A stretch of 64,000 nucleotides of DNA from Trema orientale (Eukaryota > Streptophyta > Magnoliopsida > Rosales > Cannabaceae), in NCBI GenBank assembly GCA_002914845.1, contig JXTC01000001.1, forward strand, positions 2,070,173 to 2,134,172. The letters are read 5' to 3'. The notes beneath the pieces were generated by a model. The model was not told where the DNA came from. It worked only from the letters and a program-made list of their open reading frames with translations, and made no database searches. Shown here one piece after another: positions 47,694 to 58,936 of the stretch; position 1 is the stretch's first letter, and each line of letters begins with the position of its first letter. Position numbers and translations under genes: made by a program.

Positions 47694-48414
47694 TTAGATA
47701 ACTCCTGAGCATATTTGAATTGCAGAATATATTCCCTATTTTTGAAAGCTCTCTTTTCTGAAAGCAATGTCCTTCAACAATGAATTGAGAAAATTGACAA
47801 GGATACGAACAAGCACCTCATGCTCAAAAACTTGTCAAAAATAAGAAAAAGAAGACATGAAATTAATTAAGAGAGTCATTGAGATATACATGAAGAATGC
47901 TGCGTTTAGTGTGCAATATTGGAAAAACTTTATCATTTAAGTACACATCAATTGGACAAAAGTCAGAAAACAGCGACCAATCGTAACCCTAATTTTGTCA
48001 TCTTGTAATTCAGTAAACCCTAGCCCCCAGCTAGGCTGGGAAATTTTCTTTCAATGGTTTTTCCTTTTTTGATCAGAGAGACAGACAGAGAAAATGTTAT
48101 TGTCATTGAAGAGCCTTAGGATCCTTTACGTTTTTTGGCAGGCAAAATAGCAATAATATAGCCCAAAATTTTATTTTTAATTGTAGTTTCTTTAGGGACA
48201 CATGCCAAAAAAAAAAAAAAGAAAAGAAGTTTTTCTTGACGTTTTTTTTTTCTTTGTTAATTGTTCGCCTATAAGGACGCATAACTCTCTAATCACTTAT
48301 TTGAAGACTAATACTAGGGGTCATTAAAGTATTGCAAGAGATCTCATTAACTTACTATATATATTAATTATAATCTTTTCAATTATTGTGAAAATTATAA
48401 TCATACAATTGTCA
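46281..48414. other. AT-rich spacer with (TTA)n
   Basis: No supported gene. It contains a CTT-rich tract near 46540-46570 and (TTA)n at 47649-47694. Confidence 0.45.
47649..47694. repeat. (TTA)n microsatellite
   Basis: About 15 TTA units. Confidence 0.95.
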
Positions 48415-49020
48415 ATATATAGCAGTGACCTAGTTAAGCTCCCTTTTTTATCTCTGTGAGCCTTCTCCTCTGCTCTTCCTCTCTTACATTTGCCTTCTTC
48501 TCGTTTTCGTTTCTCTTTTTTTTTTTTTTTTTTCAAATTAAATTTTTTGTTTGTAAAGACGATTGTCCACCTATATCTAGACCTATAGTGCTCTTAGCAT
48601 ACCCAGATTTAGATTTGTTGTGGTTTTGGTTATTAATGCTTTTTCTTTTATTAGTGTGGTTTGTACTTCAGATCTGTATCATTTTTTATTCAGATTTTCA
48701 GAGGTTGTTACTATCGCGAAGTTGGTATTGACAGAATCTTTTTCGATGAATCAAGTAGAAGTGCTAATAATTCGGATAGTGAAGAATCGAAACAAGCCAT
48801 TGAAGAGCTCTAATATATCTGTCATGGAGTTTTTCTCTAATATCATTGACAGGAATTGCCTTTGCTCTAAGATCTTTGAAGATTTTTTTGTTTTCAAGTT
48901 TATGAATCGATTTCCTGATTCTCATTGTATGAAGTTCTATGTAACTTAATTTACTGTTATAACTCTTATTTGAGTTTAATGAAATTATTTTCTTCAAATA
49001 TATATATATGGCAGTGACCT
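48415..49020. mobile_element. Retroposon-like insertion with 17-bp target duplication
   Basis: The 572-bp sequence 48432-49003 is flanked by atatatagcagtgacct (48415-48431) and atatatggcagtgacct (49004-49020), 16 of 17 identical. Target duplications of this length point to LINE-machinery insertion. The insert has a pyrimidine-rich start, then a GTTTAATGAAATTATTTTCTTC end like a transcript or LINE 3' end. The plus-strand frame 48620-48949 has no domain that I recognise. It could be a truncated LINE, a SINE-like unit or a retrocopy of a UTR. Confidence 0.5.
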
Positions 49021-51158
49021 GTGTGGTTAGAATACAACGGTTAAATATATAAAGTTTTTTAACTTTTATTCAAAATTTAATTTCTTTTTGGTGATCGAAA
49101 ACTCTAACTTACTAGTTTTACTAGAAATATCTATTTTCATTTCATTGGAGTCAGAATTGAAAACAGATTATCAGTTTCCATCTATACATCATGATTTGAT
49201 ATGATTAACATGCAGATGTAACCCAATCACGTTTGTATTACTACCCAATGTAACGCATTTTTTTTTAAAAAAATTATTGGGTCCTACTCTAGTTATTTGT
49301 CTTCTATAGACCACTTATTTTGTATTGGCATGTACCAATCAAAATGAAAAATGAGATATGTCATAATCAAAATATAAAACCTTGACAATTTTCTTTGCCA
49401 CATATATATCATTGTTTTGTCTCCTTGGATAATTAATTATGTCAAGAATTGGGTTCATGACCACAGTTTCAGTCAAAGCAATATTACCATAAAGGCCAAA
49501 TTTTGGAGTTACTTTTGCTCCAGATTTTGATTATCAAATAATTTCAACTATCATTGATGGTTGGTAAATATGTTGATGTCAATTATTCCATAGTATGTGG
49601 CCCGAAAAGCAGCATTTCGAAGCAGATCACTATTTGGTAAAATATTTCAGACACGGGATTAGAAGTTGAAAAAAAATATATATAGTTTTAGCTTCTGCTT
49701 TTAACTTAATCATATAATTATTAAAAATTATATAAGCAACACACAATTATCAACTTGTCGCCATATTCTTTGAAATAATTCGTGTTTGCAGGGTTATATA
49801 GACTTTCTCTTCTTTTTTTTTTTCCTTTTTTTTTTTTCACTTTCGCTCTTTTGCCTGGAGCCCAATTAATATAAATATTATTGAATTCGATTAATTTAAA
49901 ATCCAAAAACTTATGTGAATTATCATATTCCATTTATTAAGATACAAAGTATAATAATTGGAATGATCAATATTCACTAACATTTGCAGATAAACAATTC
50001 ACTTACTACACCAAATATATGTTTTAATTAAATAAAATTTTGAACTTGCTTGTATTTCCTGTTATTCTGTGCACTTTCTCGATCTCTTTCTTGCGCACCT
50101 AATAGCATTTTGTTTTTTCTTTTCTTTCTCCGATATACTAAAAAATATATAGGTTACATGTGGTTAGGAACATTTGAACCAAATCTGAGGCCGGGGTCTT
50201 TTACAATTTGATCTTAAGTCCTTATCAATATTGATTTAAGTGTTTTTTTTTGGTTAACTAATTTTTGATATTTCCACTCCTTCATAAAAATTTTCCATTA
50301 AAAAAAAAATCCATCTTCATCAAGTTGAGTGCATGTCGATCAGTCAAAAATCACAACCACAATGATAGAGTAATATTTCCAGGTTTTGAGCAACCCAATT
50401 AATAGGTTGAAAACTCGAGGCATTGAGCGTGTTATATAGTATATACAGTTGAGTGTGAGATCAAAAATCGAAACTTGAACATATCTCAGTGCTAAATGAC
50501 TGATCAGTATCATGGAGATAAATATTAAAGAAGTAAACACATTGGTATTTAATTAGCAGTCTGAGTTCATTTACGCTGACCCGAAGCCTAAAAACGCATT
50601 GGTAAATCAAAATTTTGGTTTGGTTTAAGTCCATAGTTTAACAAATCTTAGTCGCCAATGCAATCTTAAATGTCTTTTATGTTATATATTTGTTACTTTT
50701 AATATGTATTTAGTCTTTGTTTAAATCAAGTACGATTAATTAACCTAAATTATAGATCGAATGAGGTGCACACTGCACACGGCACATGATCAATATTTTT
50801 CATGATGAACTTAAAGGGAATAAACGGAATAGGTATTTTGAAATAAAATGTAAACTCTTAAATTGAAGAAAAGAGATGCGAATTGCGAATATTAACAATA
50901 TTGTATTGATTTTATGGTCCCAAAAAAAATATTGCATTGGCTTTTTTCTTTTTTCCAGTGAGGTGCTTAAGTATATATATATATATATAGACAATATTGC
51001 ATCTATATATGTACGTATATTTGTTTCTCCATCTCTCTCACCTACTCTCAAATTTCCTTATTAGTTCCTGTACAAGCATTGTACTTTACAATGGCTCCCT
51101 TGATGGACCGAAACATAAAACTCAAAATAAACAGAACCTTTGTTTATCTGGCCGTATG

Positions 51159-51200
<42 letters not shown>

Positions 51201-51715
51201 TATCTACACGGGTAGGATGTAATCTCTTTCAGTACAAAACATATATGTCCAATGTCCGAATAAATATATGTTGTGTTACTAAATCTTGTCCCGAACCGGT
51301 CCAAAATGGACTGTATCCAAAGTCCACACACACATCATATATATGTAGAAAATTATGCATAATATATGAGCTCGCTTGCACACTGACACCCAATCACTAC
51401 CATGATTTTTTAATTCTTTTTATTCTTATGTTGTGCTTATAAGACCTGCAGTGGTGTCAGACTTTAATCCTAATATTCTGATCCTGTCTATTTTAGTTTT
51501 TTTTAATGCAAAACTGACAGTTAGTTATAATATATATGAAGAAAATTTTGTTAAAAAACGGTCTTTTACACTTAAATATTGGTCAAGCATGGAACATGCG
51601 TTTTGAAAAATTATTTGCAAATTTATTAGCAAAATCAAATATGACAAATTCCAGTTAAAAAAACAATATTTTTTTAATCAGATAAGCTCATAAATATTCC
51701 TAATACTAATAAAAC
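49021..51715. other. AT-rich spacer with TA microsatellites
   Basis: No gene was seen. It includes (TA)n at 50974-50989 and 51161-51190. The open frames across these are translations of TA repeats. Confidence 0.5.
51161..51190. repeat. (TA)n microsatellite
   Basis: About 15 TA units, continuing into CACACATATATA. Confidence 0.9.
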
Positions 51716-52358
51716 AAGTCAAGGATATTCTTCTCTCCGAAAAAAAAAAAAAAGAAAAAAAACTCTACCCTATTCTTTCTCTTCTCTCAAAAACTCTTGC
51801 CATTGCTCTCAAAAACTCTTGCCATTGCTCTCATAAGAGGCCAGAGATAGGGTATTCTCCTCCTCCTCTATCCTTTATGATCTCCTTCAGGGATGAGGGG
51901 TTTTTTTGTTTTTTTTGTTTTTAATTTTTTATTAAGTTCAAATTTAGATTTGGTTGTGTGCCACCTGATCTTTGATATGTGTGGATTTTTTATTTCATTT
52001 ACTAGATCTTGAATCTGAGAATTTTTTCTTTAGATTTAGATCTGTAATTAGTTTGTTTTTCAATGAGCGTGGATCTCATTTGGTGTTAGAATCACAGTAC
52101 TCTATCTGCCAAGAACGCAATCCAGTAGCATGTGAAGGTAATTATTTGCTGGCGGTCCTTGTTATCTTCTTCTTTTGGAGAATTACGGTAATCCACAATC
52201 TTGTTGTTGTTGTATTTGTGATCTATTTTTCGTCTCATTTTTTAAGGAGTTTCAAATTATAATCCTCTGTGTTTGTACTGTAATTGAAATTTTTTCGTTT
52301 CTATTAATATTATTCATTTGAGGAGTCCACTTTTCACCCCCCAAAAAAAAAAGTCAAG
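51716..52358. mobile_element. Retroposon-like insertion with A tail
   Basis: The sequence 51724-52350 ends in a run of ten A (52343-52352) and is bounded by aagtcaag at 51716-51723 and 52351-52358. It begins with a pyrimidine-rich leader holding two tandem copies of CTCAAAAACTCTTGCCATTG (51788 and 51810) and ends with TTTCTATTAATATTATTCATTTGAGG, a LINE-like 3' end. It resembles the insertion at 48.4 kb in layout (both contain AGATTTAGAT and GATCTGTA). No coding domain was recognised. Confidence 0.45.
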
Positions 52359-53109
52359 CAAATATTGGTGTGAGCTGTTTACATGAAAAATAAATAAAAG
52401 TCAATACTCTTGAGTTATTACTACTTGAATATTAATTAACTATGAGTTTTATTAATTACATCGCACATATTTATGTGATTACAATCTATATTCACAACAA
52501 TCAAGATCATATGTGGGGAAATCATATACTAGTTCGTGCTCAACTACTCTAACTTTGACACATCATATAAAATCCTCAAATGATGATTGACAGAATTCTT
52601 TTTCAACTGTTTGTTTTTCTCTCTATTTTGTTAACTTATTTTTGAATTACGACAAAATGTAAATAGTTAGACACAAATTGGTATAAGATTTTTTATCAAA
52701 TGAGCTTGATCCCATTAGCAAAAAATACAAATATATGATATTTTATTACTAAAAAATTTAGTGTGAAGTTGATAGATTAATTTGGCATGAACTTTATTTA
52801 TATTTAGAATTAGTAGACTTAAGTAAGGATGGTTTATATTTACCATATTAAGTTTTCTAATGGATTTGGAATACATTGAATTAGGTTAAAATAAATAAAA
52901 TTCTTTTGTGATATTCTCAAATTAATTGAAACTTATAAGCATTAATATGCTTAATTCTAATGAATCTTAAGTTGATTGTAATCACGCAATTATAAATAGA
53001 GTTTTACTTGAGTTGCGAATGAATCAAATGCAATCGCGGGTCAGTATATCCCTGAATTTTGGTAAAACTACTTGTTAGATGTATATGATTATATATTAAC
53101 AATAAGGAT
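52359..53109. other. AT-rich spacer
   Basis: No gene or element was recognised. Confidence 0.45.
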
Positions 53110-53470
53110 CACTACAAAAAAAATTTTATTTTGGGTGACAACAAAAATTATGACTAAAAGTAAAAACTTCATGAACTGAAAAAATGCTATTATCTTTATA
53201 TCGTAACTAAAAAGTCTATTGTTAAAAGTTTTAGCCACAAAAATGATAATTTGTTGTGACTAAATGTACTTTTAGTCACAACAAATTTCATTGTTATAGA
53301 CAAAAGATTGTGACTAAAAGTATATTAGTAACAACTTGTGATTAAATATCAATTTTTAGTTATAAAAATTTTTTAATTATGATTAAATGTCACTTTTAGT
53401 TCTCTCAAAAAAAAAATGTCACTTTTAGTCAAAAAAAAATTTATTGTTTGTCACTAATTTTTTTTCAGCG
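53110..53470. mobile_element. CACTA-like MITE
   Basis: It starts CACTACAAAAAAAATTT and ends AATTTTTTTTCAGCG, whose reverse (CGCTGAAAAAAAATT) matches the start at most positions. CACTAC is the hallmark of En/Spm-type ends. Inside are repeated TTTTAGTCACAA/TTGTGACTAAAA motifs in both orientations. The flanking gat/aat may be a degraded 3-bp duplication. Non-coding. A related copy is at 39541-39925. Confidence 0.68.
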
Positions 53471-54712
53471 AATATCGTAATAATAATGCCTCTTAGTGGA
53501 TTCTGAGACTGCTTGGTCATGTACTCTTAGGTTTACGCAAAGTCAAGACTAATTAATTTTGAAAATGTTGACAGTAAGAACATTTATCATGAAAATTTAA
53601 ATTGCTAAGACAAGTGATGTACCATAATGAGTGCTTATAAGAAAAAATAATAATGTGACAGGGTAATACATATTTAGAATCATGTGTATAGAACGATTAC
53701 CGATATAAAATTTGTTATCTAGATTAAGGACAAAAAAAGAACTCGGAGAAATTATTTTAATTCTTCCGATAAATAAGTCAAAGAAAGTGACGCCAATTAA
53801 GAAGTGGAAGAAGTCTTTTTGCAACCCGTTGTGATCCGGAAATATGCATTTACTACTTTGTTTGGTTATCTCGCGGATAGGAAGGCTGTTATCTGTTTTA
53901 TATTTTTAATTACCAGTTTTGGTCAAGAGCTGGTATGTATAATTTGTTATAAATGTCAAATCCAAAGGATTCTGAGTTTCCGATAAATTAAATGGTATAA
54001 TTACAAAATTAAAGAAGTGAAGGTGAAAAAACTGTCTTTTGAATTCAAATTTGAGTTACGTATGAAAACAACAAAGGAATATCAATAGCAATGTTTTTAA
54101 TTATCAGGTTTTTTTTTTTTTTTTTAAGCGAGAGACCTAGCTAATCGATCTAATTTAATCTAGGAATTTTGTGGTAGGAATGTCAAATCATATAAAATAA
54201 TATGTAAATTCCATGAAATTTATTGACTGTTAGATCAACAACATTTATCACAGTAAAGCTGTTTTTTTTTTTCTTTTTCTCCCTTTATTTTTTCTCTCTA
54301 ATTCAAAATTTTCAATCATTTGAATGGGTACATGGGAGTGGGGCATCAGACAGTAATGAGTGAGAGTATGATCTTGACTCTAGCTAGAGAAGTGAATTAT
54401 AATTTAATAATTAACCAATTAAGTAGCTAGATCGTCTTGTTTTAGGGTGTGACCCTATTTTTTTCCCCACGTCATCAACATACATATATAGAGCCTCGTT
54501 TTCCATACAACTCCGATATTTTCCAATGATTAGGTGCGGTTGGAGGAGGCTGCTGTGCTGTCTTTTGAGTTATTGTAGTTAAAAATTTAACGATATTATC
54601 AGGGGTTTGCTCAGTAAAATTTGTGTTCTGTGTTTTTTTACTTAATTTTAAAAGTGAAATAACTACAAATATTTAGTTAACATATTGGCCAATTTTGTAT
54701 TTATTGTACTTT
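53471..54712. other. AT-rich spacer
   Basis: No gene was supported. Open frames at 53597-53986 show no recognisable domain. Confidence 0.45.
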
Positions 54713-55047
54713 ATTACAATTGCACTGTAATTAGTTGCATTATGGGGAAAAAATAGCTGTGAGAAAAAAAATATGTAGGCATTTGATAAATTTAATTTAC
54801 AAAATTATTATCCAATCTATGTTTGGTAAAGTATAGATTGTATGTATTGTAAAATGATATTTTAGATAATTATAATGCTAGCAAAATTAGTTTTGGAAAA
54901 TAATAACTATATGTTTCTCAAATTCTGTTTAAATAATGATTATGTACACAATCAGTTGACCAATAAAAAGCAGAAATCTATCAAATGCCGTGCTTTTTTT
55001 TTTTTTCCCCTTAAGCAAAATCTAGAAGTAATTTCAAACGGGGCTAT
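54713..55047. mobile_element. Long-TIR MITE (hAT-like?), approximate bounds
   Basis: The two halves are imperfect inverted copies. Left: AATTAGTTGCATTATGGGGA, then poly-A, then GCATTTGATAAATTT. Reversed right: AATTACTTCTAG...AAGGGGA, then poly-A, then GCATTTGATAGATTT. Non-coding. No clean target duplication was identified. Confidence 0.48.
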
Positions 55048-55314
55048 ATTTTAGGAAAATCGTTTCATTTATTTTACTAAAAACAGAAACATAAAATTGA
55101 ATATTGCCAACTAGATCAATGTCGCTGGTAAGTGAAACAAATGGTTTTTTTTTTTCTCCTTGTACGTAGTGCTGTTAAATTCTTCAGCAGTTTAACTTAA
55201 TGTTAACTTGGAAAAAAAAAAAACATGGAAGAAAAACATCACAGTCGGCTTCGCTGGATCGGATTTTTTTTTTTAAAGGAAGAAATAAATAAACCCACCA
55301 AGAATTCGCATATA

Positions 55315-55357
<43 letters not shown>

Positions 55358-56129
55358 TTACTATTTGGAGTTAATCATGTATGAAATGATAAATGATAAA
55401 GCGATCTGCAATATCGAATTGGAGCGAACAATAAAATATCGCGAATGATTGTTTTAATTTTTTAAATTAACTACATGGATTAAGCATCGGATATCCTTTC
55501 AATTTAAATTCTCAAGCTAATATCCTATTTATGAGACTTTTTTTTAATAATGAAAAAGATTATGTGTAGATATTTCGTTTACGTCAAAAGATATATTATG
55601 ATCATATTATTTATAAATTGTGGATTCAAAATCATATATCGGTTCAATCTATAGGACTTAGTTACTCTAAGTCCATATGTTTTTACTTCGTCGAGTTACT
55701 CAATAGCATTGGGGATCAAGTTTAAGTATGTACGTACGTACCTTTACGCTATCATGGTTTGATATCACATGCTAAGCTCTTCCAAACAAGAAGAGATTTC
55801 ATTATATATGGATTTTATCAACTACAGTTTGCCAATATCGAGTTTAGTACGTAGTAGTTTACATACCGATATACCATTAAGAAAAAGAAATAATTACCGC
55901 TATTTTCGGAAAACCAAAGAGTGCCTCTGTTCTCTTGAAATATGATCAGTATTGATATGTTTCAAATTTTCATGCATAATAAGTGGTATACTTCTATTGA
56001 AATTGCCATAAAATTAGGTTCTATAGTCTCTACAGATTTTTAACTAGGTGTCCTGAGCTATACAATAGCCTACAGATATTTTTAATACCGGCGTTCAAAT
56101 CTCTAATATAAAATGGTACCTATCAATTT
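55048..56129. other. AT-rich spacer with (TA)n
   Basis: No gene. (TA)n at 55310-55354. Confidence 0.5.
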
Positions 56130-56223
56130 GCCTAATTCATTATTATTCAATTTAATCGAATCCACAACGTACTAGTGCCTAATCTATTATTATCCAATTT
56201 AATTCAATCCACAAAGTACTAGT
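56130..56223. repeat. 47-bp tandem duplication
   Basis: Two adjacent 47-bp units (56130-56176 and 56177-56223), each starting GCCTAAT and ending GTACTAGT, with a few substitutions between them. Confidence 0.85.
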
Positions 56224-56835
56224 CATCTGCTGATTGGACTGGATTGAAATTATCGAATGTGCATTTTTTAGATCCATTGCACTTTTTTAATTTAAAATAT
56301 AATGATCCAAACCAATTCACACTATTTATTTATTAATTAATTAAGTTTATATACATAATGTTTTTTAATAATATTTATAATTAATAAAATTTTAAAAAAT
56401 TCAATTTCTTTGAGAATTTATTATATTCTAGATATATTATGATAACAACTTACTCAATTAGATTATTACTTCATTAGCTAGATTTTTTTATTTGATGAAA
56501 ATAAGCTAGATATTTATTAACAACAAAAGATCCTAAATCATTTGGTCTTAGTTAATAACGAATCCAATTCGCAAGTATGCGCATTTAATTAAATCAGTTG
56601 AAAATTCTTTTGCCGATTAGATTATATTAATTATATATGTTTACCAAAAACCGCACTCTGAAGACTCTAATTTTTATCCTTCATTTTTTTAGGGCATTTT
56701 TATCCTTCATTTAAATCACAAGTAAAAGAATTTTAGGCGCCTGGATGATTTTTCAAAAACACCTTCTATTATTAGTGATAAATTTATGTATAATTTTATG
56801 GTATTGAGAGCCAAAATATAAATATTAATTTTTGT

Positions 56836-56983
56836 GACCCACCGAGGCTAACTCAGTAGGTGGGTGGTTGGAGATTGGGTATTACGTCCCGAGTTTGACT
56901 CTCAATGTGCTTAAGTTATTTTTATTTTTTTTGTAATAAGTGAAAGTCATTAATTAAATTTCTATTTTTTTATTTTTTAAAAA
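56836..56983 (+). mobile_element. tRNA-derived SINE
   Basis: A 148-bp unit with a tRNA-like head. A box A-like GGCTAACTCAGTAGG lies at 56846-56860 and a box B-like GAGTTTGACTC at 56891-56901, then an AT-rich tail. It is flanked by ataaatattaatttttgt (56818-56835) and ataaatattaatttctgt (56984-57001), an 18-bp duplication with one mismatch. This is the structure of an RNA polymerase III-transcribed SINE mobilised by LINE enzymes. The box B is weakened (TTTGA for TTCGA), so it is probably transcriptionally poor now. Confidence 0.83.
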
Positions 56984-57001
56984 ATAAATATTAATTTCTG
57001 T

Positions 57002-58300
57002 CATAATTAAGCTTATTGTGGTGGTATATATTAGGCTAGTATATAAATTTCTAAATATATGATGAACTTAAGTTGGAATCTCCGTCTCCAATTATTTTGA
57101 GAAGAAAAATAGTACTTGCCACCACCACCACTAGACTGGACTGAACATGCCAGTTCCAGCAATCTGTGGATGCCACCTAGGTAGCCAAATCTATCAATAT
57201 ACAACTACAAGTCTCAAACATATATCAATATGACTCTATATATATGCACCACACTTGGTCATGAGACCACTCTCATTTAGAGCATTAATTCCATTTCCCA
57301 GCAGTGTTCTTTTGACCCATCAATTATGTTAAAATCCCGGCCATTCCCTCTCTAGCTTGTTTCCGGTTTCCCACATTTATGAAATTCTAATTCAAAACGG
57401 AAGTATGAAAAGGGACCGGAATAGAGGAAAAAAAATTAAATATAAATATACTTACACACATAATGTATATGTGTTAATTAATTAACTACATGGGATTTCA
57501 TTGGCAACTTATGACTCTACTTGGAAAAATTTTGGGAATCACTTTTCTTGAACTCGCTAGATTAATTATGAAGTTAACAATTTAAATTAACATGTATAGA
57601 ATTTATTTGTTATATAACAAGTTTAGACTGATTGGTAATTACATTAACTCTATAGATATTTTCAGAAGCTTTTTTAATTATATGTAAAAGAGGGGGGGAA
57701 AAAAGATATTTCCAAATTAAATCAATAAATATATTGCTTCTTTTTCTTCAAAAAAGAGAATATTTTGTCACATGATTATTATAATTTTGGCCTTAATCTA
57801 CTTTTAAATGATTGCAAAATCATCGATAACGGAAAAAAAAATCCTGCCAATTAATTAAGGTGGATGACATCTTGGTAACAATTCATACTCCACCCCAGCC
57901 CAAGTTGATCACCTTCTTATTACCCAATGAGAATTTGATCATCCTATTGCTTTTTCTCTTTCTTTTTATTTTATTTTATTTTATTTTTTGGTTTTTGACA
58001 GTTATATTATTGCTAATCTTCTAGATTATTGACTACTTATCCTAAACAACAAAATAATTATTATCCAGAGATTTTGTCTCCGAAACGAAGTCCCTTCGAG
58101 AAATTCAACTCTCACTAACAGTCGTGAGTCGACCACTCCCAATCACATTCGTAATTCCACATTTTTAATCACAAAACGGTGACGTTTTAATTTATTAATT
58201 AATTATATTTGGGAAAGGAATATTCATAATTCTTTAAACAAAAAAAGAGGAAAAAAAATGTAACATAGATGGACCCCACTTGCGTTACTTCTCTTTACCA
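57002..58300. other. Upstream intergenic region of the YUCCA gene
   Basis: AT-rich, with no gene on either strand. A TGTCTC auxin-response-type hexamer occurs at 58075-58080, but a single hexamer is weak evidence. Confidence 0.45.
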
Positions 58301-58371
58301 GTTAGCCTTCCCTCGTATAAATTCTTCAGTGAGAAACAGAAGCAAATATAAATAGGCATATCGCCATCTCT

Positions 58372-58411
<40 letters not shown>

Positions 58412-58936
58412 TGGGTTGAATGCTGATATAGCTAGCTATAGCCCCGTAGTTGTTGCTCATATCTTCCGCTTAACCCTCTCATTGAACAACACACACAGAT
58501 TCAAAGCCCCCCCCAAAGAAAAAAAATCACACACAATTTTTCTTTTTCTATTTTTTTTTTTTAACTCATTCTCACATGTGGATAACACCCCCTCTTAAGC
58601 TTAATCCACTCCAGATTTCAAGGACTTGCTACTTTCTCTCACGAAAAAACCTTAACCTTAGTTTTGGCCTTATAATTAAGTCTAGATAAACCATATATAT
58701 AGGGAAAAAAAGAAGAAAAAAAAAAATTTACCCACTTCTGCTACTAAATCCAAGCCCCATATATCATAAACACTCGATAGAGACTAAGAGAAATCAATCT
58801 CCTCTCAAATGGGTTCTCATCAATTCCTCACTTAAACTCATCCACCACTCATTTTTTTTTTTTTCTTTTCCATTTTTAAAGTTCCTTAATTTATTTGTTA
58901 CTTTTTTTTTTTCCTTATTCTGGCATTATTGTCTCC
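58301..58936 (+). promoter_or_regulatory. YUCCA core promoter and CT-rich leader
   Basis: TATAAA at 58316-58321 and TATAAATA at 58347-58354 are candidate TATA boxes. About 20 bp downstream is a (CT)n tract (58376-58409), a frequent feature of plant 5' leaders. The leader before the start codon contains upstream ATGs, including an ATG at 58809 opening a 9-codon uORF that ends at 58835. No splice signal was obvious in the leader. Confidence 0.55.
58376..58409. repeat. (CT)n microsatellite in the YUCCA leader
   Basis: About 17 CT units downstream of the TATA boxes, probably transcribed. Confidence 0.92.

Noticed and set aside
48620..48949. 109-codon protein-coding gene
   Set aside because: No recognisable domain, and it lies inside a retroposon-like insertion bounded by target duplications.
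56846..56905. A tRNA gene
   Set aside because: Only A- and B-box-like sequences are present; no cloverleaf or acceptor stem, and the flanking 18-bp duplication identifies a SINE.
58075..58080. Auxin response element upstream of YUCCA
   Set aside because: A single TGTCTC hexamer is expected by chance at this distance; kept only as a remark.
58895..58936. Extended YUCCA N-terminus starting at 58895
   Set aside because: That position is TTG, not ATG. The ATG at 58937 matches known YUC N-termini.
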